Origin: Planctomycetaceae bacterium
GTDB taxonomy: Bacteria > Planctomycetota > Planctomycetia > Planctomycetales > Planctomycetaceae
Reading direction: 5' to 3'
Assembly (NCBI GenBank): GCA_029259815.1
Contig: JAJDEJ010000091.1
Coordinates: 1 to 49,129 of the forward strand
DNA: 49,129 nucleotides
Shown here: positions 17,323 through 26,766 of the stretch, one piece after another
Layout: each line of letters opens with the position of its first letter
Position numbering within the stretch: the first letter of the stretch is position 1
Notes under the pieces: model-generated
Told to the model about the DNA's origin: nothing
The model's input: the letters and a program-made list of their open reading frames with translations, nothing else
Database searches by the model: none
Made by a program: the position numbers and the translations under genes

Positions 17323-18489
17323 TCAGTTGGCTTGCCCCACGAGACACACACTCGCGCCACTGCGGGCGGCAGTCGTGAGCAAACTCAAGACTCCGGCGAT
17401 CGGCATACCGGTCAGGTACGCGGCGCGGAGGGCACGCTGCTTCCAAGGGCTGGCGACACTGTTCTCGCCTGCGTCATAATTGTGCAGCAGATTGTAGAGG
17501 GCATTGCGACGAAGGCCGTCGCATTTGTTCATCGCACTTTGCACCCAGCCGAACGGATTCTGCCGCAACGAGAAGTGTTGCTCGCAGGTGACGGTGAAGT
17601 CGGTGCGGGTGAGGAGCTGTCGCAGGCCGTTGACGGGAAAGTGGAAGAGGTGACGTGGCAGGTCAAGGTGGAACCATGCGGCTCCTGACCAGCGGGCCTG
17701 CCAGCTGGAGAAGTTGGGCACCGCGACGATCACCTGTCCGCCCGGCTTGAGGATGCGATTGATCTCGGCCAACACCTCACGCGGGTTCGTGAGATGCTCC
17801 AACACGTGCCAGAGGATGACCTGATCGAAGTGGTTTGATGGATACTCGACTTCAGTGATGCAATTGGCGACGCGAATGTCGGCTCGTGGGTCGGCACCTG
17901 CGATCGCTGTCTCGCTGACGTCCATGCCATGCACTTCGTGACCACGATCGGCCAGTGAACTCAACAGCACGCCGCGTCCGCAGCCGATGTCGAGGATACG
18001 CGAACCGGGCTGTAGCTTACGGGACAGACTTTGTACGTGCAGCGTTCCCACGAACCGCACGACCGCTTCGGTCATCGGTTCGAACTTGGCACCCGGAGAG
18101 CCGTAGTATTCGTCCGGATAGAACCGGCCCAGTTCTTCAGGTGAGGGCAGGGGATGCAGCCGTCCGAGTCCGCAGTCGAGACAGGTCGCCAACCGTTGGG
18201 GCATGCCTCGAATCTCGAACGTCGGCAGGGCAAACTCACTGTCACACACCGGACACGGCGAAAGCACGACGGTGTCGAAACACAGGTGCCGCACGTCCTC
18301 GATCTGCGGATTGAGATAGTTCCGTGGGACAACAAGGCTGTCCCAGGGACGCATCATCTCCTGGATGACTTCTGCAACTTCGGTCGATGTCAGCGTCCCG
18401 GAGTCATCGGGATTCGATACCGTCTGCGAAGTACCGAAATCGTCCTCAAGGACGGATGTCTGGTCGCGTTGGGCAGAGGTCGCGGACAT
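17323..18489 (-). CDS. Class I SAM methyltransferase with N-terminal zinc ribbon
   Basis: 388 residues. After a polar N-terminus, CPVCDSEF and CLDCGLGRL form a four-cysteine ribbon near residues 80-115, as in methyltransferases of polysaccharide and sugar clusters. The SAM fold follows: ILDIGCGRGVLLSSLA, HGMDVSE, VILWHVLEHLTNPREVL and LKPGGQVIVAVPN. A hydrophobic C-terminus (YLTGMPIAGVLSLLT) may touch the membrane. The substrate is unknown; a cell-surface glycan or lipid intermediate is plausible. The ATG at 18489 is preferred over the in-frame start 45 bp upstream because it lies nearer the folded part. Confidence 0.8.
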   Translation of the reverse strand: MSATSAQRDQTSVLEDDFGTSQTVSNPDDSGTLTSTEVAEVIQEMMRPWDSLVVPRNYLNPQIEDVRHLCFDTVVLSPCPVCDSEFALPTFEIRGMPQRLATCLDCGLGRLHPLPSPEELGRFYPDEYYGSPGAKFEPMTEAVVRFVGTLHVQSLSRKLQPGSRILDIGCGRGVLLSSLADRGHEVHGMDVSETAIAGADPRADIRVANCITEVEYPSNHFDQVILWHVLEHLTNPREVLAEINRILKPGGQVIVAVPNFSSWQARWSGAAWFHLDLPRHLFHFPVNGLRQLLTRTDFTVTCEQHFSLRQNPFGWVQSAMNKCDGLRRNALYNLLHNYDAGENSVASPWKQRALRAAYLTGMPIAGVLSLLTTAARSGASVCLVGQAN

Positions 18490-18671
18490 GTGATCTCGAA
18501 TGTTCGACGGCAGGGCGCAAGAGTTGGCCCTCATTGACTTCTGCAGAACAATAGTCCACCTGTTGCGACGGGGCGAAACAGTGTCGAATCAACCGATCAG
18601 AATGCGTTGACTCATCGATCGATTAGTCCGATTGCGACGGTTGGACCAATTGCGACATGAGTATGTGCCGT

Positions 18672-18903
18672 TCAGCGAGAGACGGCTTTGCGAATGTAGC
18701 TCGCGGCATCGGGAGTGCGGCAGCCGGTTTCTCCATGATTGACATCGACCTTGCCGATCAGGATCGCGTGCGCGTGTCAGAGTTCTCTGTGACTCAGAGT
18801 TGCTCGGCGAGACGTTGTCACCCAACCCGTGCCGCTTGTAGACCTTGCGGTTCTGAGCGGTCCCCATCTTCTTGAGCGCGGACATCGTCACGTCGAGTGT
18901 CAT
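18672..18903 (-). pseudogene. Remnant of an AlkD-like DNA alkylation repair gene
   Basis: Reading from 18903, the first 32 codons give MTLDVTMSALKKMGTAQNRK followed by VYKRHGLGDN, which fits the start of the COG4912 alkylation-repair family. The frame then loses similarity. In another frame, HAHAILIGKVDVNHGETGC, TPDAASYIRKAVSR and a stop (TGA at 18672-18674) fit the family's C-terminal end. The roughly 150-200 residues of HEAT-like repeat normally between them are missing. I infer an internal deletion that also shifted the frame. The family call rests on recalled motifs. Confidence 0.6.
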
Positions 18904-19011
18904 GATTGCCTTGGCAGGGTGAGTGAACGAAAACGACGAATCGAGCACTGATGCACTCGATCCGTCGTGTGTTGATATCACTCAGCCGGAGACGTTGCGA
19001 AACCGCAAGCG

Positions 19012-19542
19012 TTACGCGGCGTCGTACTCGGAGATGCGATTCGTCGGGGCGAAGTCCGCCTCCAGCATCTGGTGTTGATTCAAACGGAACTGCATGATGT
19101 ACGCGTCCTCTGTCGTGTCGTCGTAGTACGACCGCAGCACCTTGACGGCACGGAAGGCTTGTGTCTTGAAGAACATCTGAGCGTCGAGGTTCCGCTCGCG
19201 GACTTCGAGGAGGATCTCTTTGCGACGCTGTTGCGACAGCTTGTCGATCAGCCGCACGATCATTTGCGTGCCGACACTCTGACGGCGAAATTCGGGGGCG
19301 ACGCAGAAGTTCAAAATGTTCAGCCGCGATTTGTGCAGCTCATAGATCATGAAGCCCACGATCTGATGATCCCGCTCAGCGACCATGCCGATGCAGTTGC
19401 GCTGGCGGAGACAACAGAGAAAGTCTTCTTCGGTCCAAGGGAACTCGAAGCTCTCCTGTTCGATACGGAGTACTTCGGGCATGTCCCGGCGAATCAGCCA
19501 GCGAATCTGGACATCAAGCTGTGATGGACTGATAGAACTCAT
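19012..19542 (-). CDS. rimI: Ribosomal-protein-alanine N-acetyltransferase-like GNAT protein
   Basis: 176-residue GNAT acetyltransferase. It has the RimI-type start IRWLIRRDMPEVLRIEQESF followed by PWTEEDFL, the acetyl-CoA loop RRQSVGTQMI, and LLEVRERNLDAQMFFKTQAF. N-terminal acetylation of ribosomal protein S18 is the expected role; other protein targets are possible. The C-terminal 20 residues (HQMLEADFAPTNRISEYDAA) go beyond the usual RimI end. It stands alone after the alkD remnant. Confidence 0.85.
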   Translation of the reverse strand: MSSISPSQLDVQIRWLIRRDMPEVLRIEQESFEFPWTEEDFLCCLRQRNCIGMVAERDHQIVGFMIYELHKSRLNILNFCVAPEFRRQSVGTQMIVRLIDKLSQQRRKEILLEVRERNLDAQMFFKTQAFRAVKVLRSYYDDTTEDAYIMQFRLNQHQMLEADFAPTNRISEYDAA

Positions 19543-19701
19543 GACGGCCTCCGTGCCAATACGTTGTTCGTCGAGGGTGATTCCGTCATCCGTCCTGGAG
19601 ACGCGACCCTCTTGGGCCGCGAAAGCTATCAGATGTTTCTGCCCTCGTGAAGCCGAATTCTCCTGTTGTTTTCCAAGTGATGAAGATTCTGCCGATTACT
19701 T

Positions 19702-20082
19702 TTACGACCGATCAAACGAAGACGTCAGGTCGATATCCGTAGGGAGTTCTTCCTCGACAGCAGGCAGGACCAACAGGTGGTTGATGACCTGCTCGACGTT
19801 GGCAATTTCACGAACAACGCTCGCGATATCCGGGCACTTGCCATCCGTATGCACCACGCCATCAAGACAAATGCCGTCCGGCATGCGACGGACTACGAGT
19901 TCCATGAAACGAATGCCATCTTCTCGGGACAATCGTTTTCGCACTGCCTGTTCAATCGCATGTGGATGCGGTTCGACGCACTCCGGTCGCTCGATCGAGA
20001 CGGTGCTACCAGCGGGGACGGGATCATCCATTGCCACTGGAGCAATGGGGACGTTCGACTTTTTGAGAGGTGAGCGCTTCAT
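19702..20082 (-). CDS. BON-domain protein (small, cytoplasmic)
   Basis: 126 residues with no signal peptide. Residues about 44-110 (AVRKRLSREDGI, LVVRRMPDGICLDGVVHT, VVREIANVEQVINHLLVLP) follow the BON pattern: two strands, a glycine-centred turn, then a valine-rich helix and strand. BON domains are thought to bind phospholipid or act as ligand-binding modules; the role here is unknown. AAGGAGG lies seven bases before the ATG at 20082, which decides this start over the adjacent GTG. Confidence 0.65.
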   Translation of the reverse strand: MKRSPLKKSNVPIAPVAMDDPVPAGSTVSIERPECVEPHPHAIEQAVRKRLSREDGIRFMELVVRRMPDGICLDGVVHTDGKCPDIASVVREIANVEQVINHLLVLPAVEEELPTDIDLTSSFDRS

Positions 20083-20357
20083 CACAACTCCTCCTTGTCA
20101 GCTTAAAATCAGGGGGCGGCCCGTTCCTTTGAGCCCGCGAGATGATGCCCTGTTGATAAAAAATGTACCAACTCGCTGCGACCGATGCACGCAGAATTCG
20201 TGCCGAGATCAGATTCTACACGGCTTGGTAAGTTGGAGAATGCTGAGACATCGTAATCGCCCTGCCAATTTTCACTGTTCCCTCCAGATTGACACGCCAA
20301 GAGCGCCTGGTTCCTTCATGACTGTCATGATGGGGTCGCGTCCACCGATGTTCGTGT

Positions 20358-20438
20358 AACCACGGAAGTCACGGAACACACGGAAAGCATTGATGCCAGA
20401 TTGACTTCTGTGTCTTCCGTGTCGTGTCTTCCGTGGTT
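20358..20438. repeat. Inverted repeat of CACGGAA motifs
   Basis: AACCACGGAAGTCACGGAAC on the left faces TTCCGTGTCGTGTCTTCCGT on the right, across a loop of about 20 nt. The arms are rich in tandem CACGGAA/TTCCGTG words. Confidence 0.75.
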
Positions 20439-20697
20439 CTCTCCGGGGGAAATTCGTAACTGTGAGAGGCTGGGGACGCGGGGGATTATTTGGACAGCGA
20501 ATGACAGAGAATGGGAAATGCGGATCGCTGCGGATGAGGCTGATGCACGCGGACCTGTGTCGCCTGCGAGTCAAATCATTTGGTTTACGGTTGAGCAGAA
20601 GCTCAATATCTCTGTTATCCGTAGTCTCCAATACAAATGGTCATCTTCTTGTTGCGACGCGAAGACTTTCGAATCTTGGCACCAATTCCCGTCAGAG

Positions 20698-20766
20698 ATT
20701 CGCCGCCATTTGCATGATTCGCGGTTGTTGAAAGTTGGAACCACGGATCATGCGAATGTCGCGAAT
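20698..20766. repeat. Inverted repeat ATTCGC...GCGAAT
   Basis: Left arm 20698-20726 (ATTCGCCGCCATTTGCATGA...) and right arm 20739-20766 (AACCACGGATCATGCGAATG...) are imperfect reverse complements with a 12-nt loop. Confidence 0.7.
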
Positions 20767-20892
20767 GATCTTGCCGAATCCTCGCTCATCCGCGTCATCA
20801 GCGTTCTATTCAGATTGGTTCCAGCTACGACGGAAAAGGAACTCCGTGGTCACTATTACTATCGACGAGAACATGCCATCTCATGTGAAGCA

Positions 20893-20918
20893 CTCCGGCT
20901 GCTCAAGAGCAGCCGGAG
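20893..20918. repeat. Perfect 12-bp hairpin
   Basis: CTCCGGCTGCTC and GAGCAGCCGGAG with only AA between them. No T-run follows, so it is more likely a repeat element than a terminator. Confidence 0.7.
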
Positions 20919-21179
20919 CGCTGGCCTCTGGTCGCCCACGTGTAACGCTTACAACCCGCTGACTCCAAATTTGAATTTTGCTCAAAGTCGGCTTGACGGT
21001 TTTCGGGGAATGAACAGAATGCGGTCCTCCCGACGAGCAACTCTGCTCACCCACATCTCCGACTGATTCCCACACCTTTCAATTCCCACATCTCTCCTGC
21101 CGGCGAAGACTTTGCGCTTTGACCTGACGGAGACGGACCGTTCTGTCCGCACTGTTTCGGTTCACACTGGGCGACTCTC

Positions 21180-22685
21180 ATGCCTCACACCTTCACACGA
21201 GTGGCGACGCCTGTCGGTTTGCGACAGTTGTTCCCGTCGGCGAGTTTCGTCGGCTGTGGGGACATCGCCGTCGACAGTGTGAGTGAGGACAGCCGCACCT
21301 GCGTGCCGGGATGTCTGTTCGCCGCCTTGCCCGGTGTGACAGAGCAGGGGGCGAGCTTTGTGGTTGAAGCGATCAAACTGGGCGCGACAGCCGTCCTCAC
21401 CGATCATCCCCTGGAGCATGCACGTGTCAAGCAGTGTATCGTGCCGGACGTACGTCGGGCCTACGCTCAACTGTGCGAAGCGATGTACGGCTATCCGTCA
21501 CGTAGACTGGGCCTCATCGGTGTGACGGGCACGAATGGCAAGACAACCGTCACATGGCTCGTGCGATCCATCCTCGAAGCGGCAGGATGGCCAACCGCCC
21601 TCATCGGGACCATCGAATACAACGACGGGATGGAGTCAGAGGCGGCAACGCTCACGACTCCCTCTGCGAAGATCCTCTCTCAGTGGCTGTCGACGGCTGT
21701 CTCTTGTGCGACGCAGTACGCGGCGATCGAGTTGTCGAGCCATGCTCTCGATCAGTCGCGAGCCGCTGGCACACTGCTCGATGTGGCGATTGTCACCAAC
21801 ATTACACAGGATCACTTTGATTATCACGGCGACGCGGCCGCCTACCGAGCCAGCAAGGCTCGCATCTTCGAGCAACTCAAAAGCAGAGCCCTCGTCGTCT
21901 TGAATGCGGACGACCCATTGACCGCCTCACTCGCAGGTGTGACGCCGGATGGGTCTCAAGTCACGACATTCGGCATCGATCACACAGCCGATCTCACCGC
22001 AGAAAACATTCGCCTGACTTCCCAAGGCACGACGTTCCGACTGCAAACGCTGACGGACAGTGTTGACGTGCGAACGAATCTCATTGGCCGGCACAACGTG
22101 AGCAACTGTCTCGCCGCTGCTGCAGCCGCGATGCATGTCGGAGTACCTCTGACGGAGATCGCTGAAGGCATCGAAGCACTCGGCGCGATCCCCGGTCGCA
22201 TGGAGTCAGTCGCAGACGAAACACAAATCAACGTGTATGTCGACTACGCTCACACCGACGACGCTCTGCGTAACGCGATTGCCGCGGCCCGTGAGGTGAC
22301 GACCGGCCGTGTGCTGTGCGTCTTCGGAGCGGGAGGCGACCGCGACCAGAGTAAGCGGCCACTGCTCGGTCGAGCGGTCGGTGCGGCGGACGTCGCCGTC
22401 ATTACCAGCGACAACCCACGTCACGAGAATCCACAAGTCATCATCGACGGAATTCTCACCGGCTGCCGCGAGGTGCCTGTTACTTTGCATGTTGAATCCG
22501 ACCGAGCCGAAGCCATCCGCTGGGCAATTGAAGCAGCGGAGCCAGGCGACACCGTCCTCGTTGCCGGCAAAGGACACGAAAACGTACAAATCATCGGCGA
22601 CGAACGCCGTCCTTTCGACGATCGAGCCATCTGCTGCGAAGCCCTCTCCGAAATCACATCACCTGTTTTTGTCAGTGCGACTTAG
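21180..22685 (+). CDS. murE: UDP-MurNAc-tripeptide synthetase (meso-diaminopimelate adding)
   Basis: Adds the third amino acid to the peptidoglycan precursor UDP-MurNAc-L-Ala-D-Glu in the cytoplasm. 501 residues. The ATP loop GVTGTNGKTT is at 114-123, the carbamylated lysine is probably K226 (YRASKARIF), and DNPRHENP at 411-418 matches the DNPR motif of enzymes that use meso-diaminopimelate. The start ATG follows ACTCTC without a strong Shine-Dalgarno. It is first in the murE-murF unit, with 30 bp before murF. The last residues (ITSPVFVSAT) go slightly beyond the fold. Confidence 0.95.
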   Translation: MPHTFTRVATPVGLRQLFPSASFVGCGDIAVDSVSEDSRTCVPGCLFAALPGVTEQGASFVVEAIKLGATAVLTDHPLEHARVKQCIVPDVRRAYAQLCEAMYGYPSRRLGLIGVTGTNGKTTVTWLVRSILEAAGWPTALIGTIEYNDGMESEAATLTTPSAKILSQWLSTAVSCATQYAAIELSSHALDQSRAAGTLLDVAIVTNITQDHFDYHGDAAAYRASKARIFEQLKSRALVVLNADDPLTASLAGVTPDGSQVTTFGIDHTADLTAENIRLTSQGTTFRLQTLTDSVDVRTNLIGRHNVSNCLAAAAAAMHVGVPLTEIAEGIEALGAIPGRMESVADETQINVYVDYAHTDDALRNAIAAAREVTTGRVLCVFGAGGDRDQSKRPLLGRAVGAADVAVITSDNPRHENPQVIIDGILTGCREVPVTLHVESDRAEAIRWAIEAAEPGDTVLVAGKGHENVQIIGDERRPFDDRAICCEALSEITSPVFVSAT

Positions 22686-22715
22686 CCCCGACAAAACACC
22701 CCAACGTGCGGCATC

Positions 22716-24128
22716 ATGCCGACCTATTCCATTGCTGATCTTCTGAGCGCCGTCGGTGGTCAGGCGATCAACGTTCCTTCACCAACAACCAGTTTCGATC
22801 GCATCGTGACTGACTCGCGGACGGTGCGCACAGGCGACGTGTTCTGGGCCATCGCGGGAGACATTCACGACGGACATACGTACATCACCGAAGCCGAACG
22901 GCGTGGAGCGGTTGCCTGCGTTGTTGAGCCGGAGCGGGTCACTCAACCCACGATGCCGGTCATCAATGTTGGCTGTACACGTCGAGCACTCACTGACTTC
23001 GCCACCTGGCACAGAAACAACCTCGACACTCTCGTCATCGGTGTGACGGGCAGTGTCGGGAAGACAACGACACGACACCTCCTGCACTCCGTCCTCTCAC
23101 GACGATTCGCAGGGATCGAGAGTCCACGAAACTTCAACAACGAGATTGGCGTCCCCTTGAGCGTGCTGGAGATCACTCCCGACCACGAGTTCGCCGCACT
23201 GGAGTTCGGTGCGTCGCATGAGGGAGAGATTCGCAGGCACTGCGAGACGGCTCGCCCCGAGATCGGTCTGCTCACACGGATCGCTCCCACCCATCTCGAT
23301 GGCTACGGAGACATCGACACCATCAGCCGGACCAAGGGCGAATTAATCGAAGCACTCCCCTCGACCGGCTTCGCCGTCCTGAACGGTGACGACAATCGCG
23401 TAAGGCAACTCGCCTCACGTGCCGACTGCCCAACGATCCTCGTCGGCGAACGACCGCACAACGACTTCATCGCCAGTCGGGTCACGACAACGAATACACA
23501 CGTCGCCTTCCGGGTCGATGGCTGTGACTTCTCACTGCCAGCGACGGGGAGACATCACCTGACGTCAGCCCTGATGACGATTGCTGTCGCCAGAGAAATC
23601 GGATTGTCGACCAACGAGATCATCACCGGCTTCGAGAAGTTCGAGCCGGTCGACGGACGCTGCCGCACGCTGAGCGTGGGCGAGTGGACCGTCATCGACG
23701 ACACGTACAACGCGAGCCCCGCTTCGATGGAAGCGGCGTGCGATCTGCTCCGTGACTGGCAGGGCAGGGGACACCGAGTGCTCGTCATGGGAGACATGCT
23801 GGCTCTTGGTGACGAGAGCCGGACGTACCACGAACAACTGGGAGAACGGATCTTCGCATCAGGAATCGATCGGCTGATCGCGTGGGGCACGGAAGCCCGT
23901 CACGTAGCTGATCGTGCCCATGCCGCCGGAATGGATGCCGGCTGCATTGGCACCTGTGCGGACCCAACCACGCTGAGCATGCTCCTCGAAATGTGGCTCG
24001 AACCCGAGGACGTCGTCCTCGTGAAAGGGTCAAGAGGCATGCAAATGGAACGTGTGATCGAACAACTGAAACGACTTGCGCAGGAACAACCAGTAGGTCA
24101 CGCTCTTCCGCAAAGAGCGGTGGCCTGA
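22716..24128 (+). CDS. murF: UDP-MurNAc-tripeptide-D-alanyl-D-alanine ligase
   Basis: Adds D-Ala-D-Ala to UDP-MurNAc-tripeptide, the last cytoplasmic step of the precursor. 470 residues. GVTGSVGKTT at 109-118 is the ATP loop; NFNNEIGVPLSVLE and VIDDTYNASPASMEAA are strong MurF signatures. It follows murE closely. A repeat element (24132-24235) and a strong terminator (24398-24439) separate it from mraY, so murE-murF probably end as one transcript. Confidence 0.95.
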   Translation: MPTYSIADLLSAVGGQAINVPSPTTSFDRIVTDSRTVRTGDVFWAIAGDIHDGHTYITEAERRGAVACVVEPERVTQPTMPVINVGCTRRALTDFATWHRNNLDTLVIGVTGSVGKTTTRHLLHSVLSRRFAGIESPRNFNNEIGVPLSVLEITPDHEFAALEFGASHEGEIRRHCETARPEIGLLTRIAPTHLDGYGDIDTISRTKGELIEALPSTGFAVLNGDDNRVRQLASRADCPTILVGERPHNDFIASRVTTTNTHVAFRVDGCDFSLPATGRHHLTSALMTIAVAREIGLSTNEIITGFEKFEPVDGRCRTLSVGEWTVIDDTYNASPASMEAACDLLRDWQGRGHRVLVMGDMLALGDESRTYHEQLGERIFASGIDRLIAWGTEARHVADRAHAAGMDAGCIGTCADPTTLSMLLEMWLEPEDVVLVKGSRGMQMERVIEQLKRLAQEQPVGHALPQRAVA

Positions 24129-24131
24129 GAT

Positions 24132-24235
24132 GAGTTGATGGGTTGACAGGTTGATGAGTTGATGTGGCACTTTGCCCTCAAGACTCACAACCAACTGGTA
24201 CTCATCAACACGTCAACTTATCCACTCATCTACTC
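24132..24235. repeat. Imperfect inverted repeat of the GTTGATG family
   Basis: Left arm 24132-24164 (GAGTTGATGGGTTGACAGG...) and right arm 24203-24235 are imperfect reverse complements, with a loop of 38 nt. It starts four bases after the murF stop. Same family as 13940-14014. Confidence 0.75.
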
Positions 24236-24397
24236 AAAGAAAATTCGCGGCGGGTTCTGCTGTGTGCTGAGGGTTTGCGGGAATCTGATGCACCGTCTTT
24301 CGCGTCTCTGACGGAAGCAACACAGGCATTGGGCCAAAGTGGTTAACTGGGTCGATCACTCCAATCGCCGCTTCACAGTAGAACCCGACCTACACCG

Positions 24398-24439
24398 GGT
24401 GCCGGGAGAGTGTGAACTCTCTCGGCACCTCTCTTTTTT
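24398..24439 (+). terminator. Intrinsic terminator after murE-murF
   Basis: GGTGCCGGGAGAGT and ACTCTCTCGGCACC pair over 14 bp (one G-T wobble) with a GTGA loop, followed by TCTCTTTTTT. Confidence 0.85.
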
Positions 24440-24445
24440 GGATCG

Positions 24446-24540
24446 GGAATAGAGGATGGAGAATTGAGAATAGGGAACAACATTCAGCGTTCTCGATCAT
24501 CTCCATTCCCAATTCTCCATACTCCATTCTCAATTCCCAC
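24446..24540. repeat. GGAGAATTGAGAATAGGG repeat, inverted pair, upstream of mraY
   Basis: A purine-rich arm (GGATGGAGAATTGAGAATAG) faces pyrimidine-rich text (CAATTCTCCATACTCCATTC) after about 35 nt. The same words occur at 41096-41122 and 48881-48917. It ends about 28 bp before the mraY start. Confidence 0.75.
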
Positions 24541-24567
24541 GACTCCCTATTCACACCTCCCTCAAAA

Positions 24568-25671
24568 GTGCTCCTCTGGCTCCTCCATCACCTGACGCCA
24601 CTCCAAGAGCAGATGTCGCAACATGCGGCAGGTGACTCGCGGGTGTACCTCACCGCGCGGATTGCACTCGCGGCCGTGACGTCGTTTCTTGCGGCGATTG
24701 TGCTGGGGCCGATGGCCATCCGTTGGCTGCAGGCTCGGGCGGGGGAACGGATTGATAGTGCGTCGGAGAAGCTGAACGAACTGCACGCCGGCAAGTCGAA
24801 CACGCCGACGATGGGCGGACTGTTCATCGTCGCTTCGATCGTCGCGGCTGTGTTGTTGTGCGGCGATCTGTCCAGCCGTTACATGCACGTCGGACTGTTC
24901 GTAACGATCGGCTTTGCGATGCTGGGTGCGATCGACGACTGGATCAAACTGGCGACAACTCGTCGCGGCCTGAGCGTCCGGCAGAAGTTGGCCATTCAAC
25001 TTGTCCTCGCTCTCGTGGCCGGAGGCTGGTTGTATCTCGAACAGCAGACGAAGCCGCACGGACTTGAACTCATCTGGCCACTCGGCAATGCGAGTCTCTG
25101 GCTGGGCAGCGGTTTCGTCGCCTGGAGCATGCTGGTGCTGGTCGGTAGTTCAAACGGCGTGAATCTGACCGACGGTCTCGATGGCCTTGCGAGCGGTTGC
25201 ATGATTTTCGCGGGCACCGCATTCGTTGCACTGAGTTATCTCGCCGGTCACGTGGTCATCGCCGAGTATCTCAGCATCCCCTACATCGCCGGTAGTGGCG
25301 AGATGGCCGTGCTTGTGAGTGCGATGGTCGGAGCCATGCTCGGATTTCTCTGGTTCAACTGTCACCCGGCCCAGGTCTTTATGGGTGACACGGGCTCACT
25401 GCCACTGGGGGCCATTCTCGGACTGGCCGCGTTGGTGACTCGACAAGAGGTGCTGTTGATCCTGATCGGTGGTGTCTTCGTGATCGAGACGCTGAGTGTC
25501 ATCGCCCAAGTCGGCTGGTTCAAAATGACCGGTCACCGCTTGATCGCCTGTAGCCCACTGCACAATCACTTCCTGTTCAAGGGCCAACACGAACACAAAA
25601 TCGTCGTCCGCTTCTGGATTGGCTCGGCTCTACTGGCGCTCTCAGCGGTCGCGAGTTTGAAGGTGCAATAG
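24568..25671 (+). CDS. mraY: Phospho-MurNAc-pentapeptide transferase
   Basis: Integral membrane enzyme that moves phospho-MurNAc-pentapeptide to undecaprenyl phosphate, making lipid I. 367 residues, the normal length. Catalytic motifs: [20 protein letters not shown] and VFMGDTGSL; the [19 protein letters not shown] end is the family's histidine loop. The GTG start at 24568 gives [13 protein letters not shown], the usual amphipathic start; a later ATG would cut the first segment, and the frame upstream reads through a repeat. A strong terminator upstream suggests an independent promoter inside the repeat zone. Confidence 0.93.
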   Translation: MLLWLLHHLTPLQEQMSQHAAGDSRVYLTARIALAAVTSFLAAIVLGPMAIRWLQARAGERIDSASEKLNELHAGKSNTPTMGGLFIVASIVAAVLLCGDLSSRYMHVGLFVTIGFAMLGAIDDWIKLATTRRGLSVRQKLAIQLVLALVAGGWLYLEQQTKPHGLELIWPLGNASLWLGSGFVAWSMLVLVGSSNGVNLTDGLDGLASGCMIFAGTAFVALSYLAGHVVIAEYLSIPYIAGSGEMAVLVSAMVGAMLGFLWFNCHPAQVFMGDTGSLPLGAILGLAALVTRQEVLLILIGGVFVIETLSVIAQVGWFKMTGHRLIACSPLHNHFLFKGQHEHKIVVRFWIGSALLALSAVASLKVQ

Positions 25672-25695
25672 GTAATACGGCGATCGTCATCCGCC

Positions 25696-25724
25696 CGTAG
25701 GACAGGTTGGAAACCCGTCCTACG
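25696..25724. repeat. Palindrome of the CGTAGGAC family
   Basis: CGTAGGAC at the left and GTCCTACG at the right, with a partly pairing centre. The outer eight bases equal those of the element inserted in the ATP-grasp gene at 6573-6648. Confidence 0.8.
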
Positions 25725-25812
25725 ATATCGGCACCTTGCAAGACCGTTGATCTCACAGTGAAGTTTTCGCACCGGCGCGATCCATCTCGACGCCCAGTCA
25801 GGAAGAGAGACC

Positions 25813-25846
25813 GGAAGCCGGCTCGACACTAGTCGAGCCGGCTTCC
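25813..25846 (+). terminator. Strong hairpin after mraY
   Basis: GGAAGCCGGCTCGAC and GTCGAGCCGGCTTCC form a perfect 15-bp stem with an ACTA loop; a short T-run (ATCTTT) follows. It is probably the mraY terminator. Confidence 0.8.
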
Positions 25847-25966
25847 ATCTTTGGGTGCCCCACGCCCTCCATCTCCTTTGCAGTTCAGTCGCTTGACGTC
25901 GGCAGCGTCATTGGCGATGAATGAATCTGCAAACAATCCCCTGACGAATCAAACAGGCGAACCTCC

Positions 25967-26572
25967 ATGAAGGTCACTCTCTCTACGACTTCTCTTCTCT
26001 TGCTGCTCACGATGACCGGCTGCGGGAAAGCTCCCGCGACGCCGACCACACACCCCACACACACCACACACCCCACGCAGAAAGCGTTCGCGAGCGATCC
26101 GGCAACGGAATCGCCGGTGAATGGGTTCTGGGCCGGTCGCTGGAAAGCGGACGCAGAGCAAGGTGAGGGCAAACAGCTGACCTGTGAGACGATCCAGGTG
26201 AGCGAGGACGAATGGAAGGCGACCTTTAATGCCGTGTGTGACAAGGACTACTCCTTCACCATGGACATGCCGGGCAAACGTGTGGGCGACGAAGTGGTGT
26301 TTGAGGTCTCTGTCGATCTTGGCGAAGCCTTCGGCGGCGAGTATCACTGGACAGGGAAGGTCATCGGCGAGGAGTTCAATGGTGAGTACACCAACGCCAA
26401 GTACAACGGCACCTTCAAGATGTCGAAATCAGACGAGGCAGCGGTGAACGCAGGCGCCTACTGCGAGGTGCCAGAACAGGAGACCACGACCGACGCTAAA
26501 TCTGAGATACAGGAGGGATCTGAAGACGGAGAAGCCGTTCCCGCGGGGGGCTCTGACGGCGAGAGCGAGTGA
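25967..26572 (+). CDS. Hypothetical lipoprotein
   Basis: 201 residues, family not recognised. Signal peptide and lipobox LLLLLTMTGC, with C19 as the lipidated residue. A Thr/His/Pro-rich stretch (TPTTHPTHTTHPTQK) forms a linker; the DNA there is a run of caccacac words. The middle, with GFWAGRWKADAEQ and YHWTGKVIGEEFNGEYTN, looks like a small beta-barrel. The C-terminus is acidic and Ser/Gly-rich. It lies between mraY and ftsW, where many clusters have murD. The role is unknown. Confidence 0.75.
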   Translation: MKVTLSTTSLLLLLTMTGCGKAPATPTTHPTHTTHPTQKAFASDPATESPVNGFWAGRWKADAEQGEGKQLTCETIQVSEDEWKATFNAVCDKDYSFTMDMPGKRVGDEVVFEVSVDLGEAFGGEYHWTGKVIGEEFNGEYTNAKYNGTFKMSKSDEAAVNAGAYCEVPEQETTTDAKSEIQEGSEDGEAVPAGGSDGESE

Positions 26573-26766
26573 CCGGTCCAGACACGGTGACCCTGTCTGC
26601 ATAGTGTGATTCGCGACTGATCGGGGCACTGACAAGGAGAACCCGCACGACCGGACCGGACAACTGTCGACTTTTACCGACAAAGTCGTTGACAGCACAC
26701 AACGCGAGCTAGGTTTGTCGAGTCCCAGACGAACTTACCTCCCAACTTAGCCTTAAAGGTTCTCCC

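Larger units (their letters stand above)
20086..21179. other. Gene-free, repeat-rich region
   Basis: About 1.1 kb with no convincing gene. It holds at least three palindromic elements: 20358-20438, 20698-20766 and 20893-20918. Open frames here are arginine/serine-rich or translations of the repeats. The murE promoter must lie near the right end, but I see no clear -35/-10 pair. Confidence 0.7.
25672..25966. other. Intergenic region with repeat and terminator
   Basis: About 295 bp holding the 29-nt palindrome at 25696-25724 and the terminator at 25813-25846. No gene is seen. Confidence 0.6.

Noticed and set aside
18589..18981. 130-codon reverse frame as an intact gene
   Set aside because: Only its first part resembles a protein family; the rest is Arg/Ser-rich, and the matching C-terminal end is in another frame, so it is called a pseudogene.
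20401..21066. 221-codon forward frame in the repeat region
   Set aside because: It runs through several palindromic repeats, has a strange composition and no domain.
26689..26717. TTGACA as a promoter of the 41-residue ORF
   Set aside because: No acceptable -10 box at 16-18 nt; left out as a feature.
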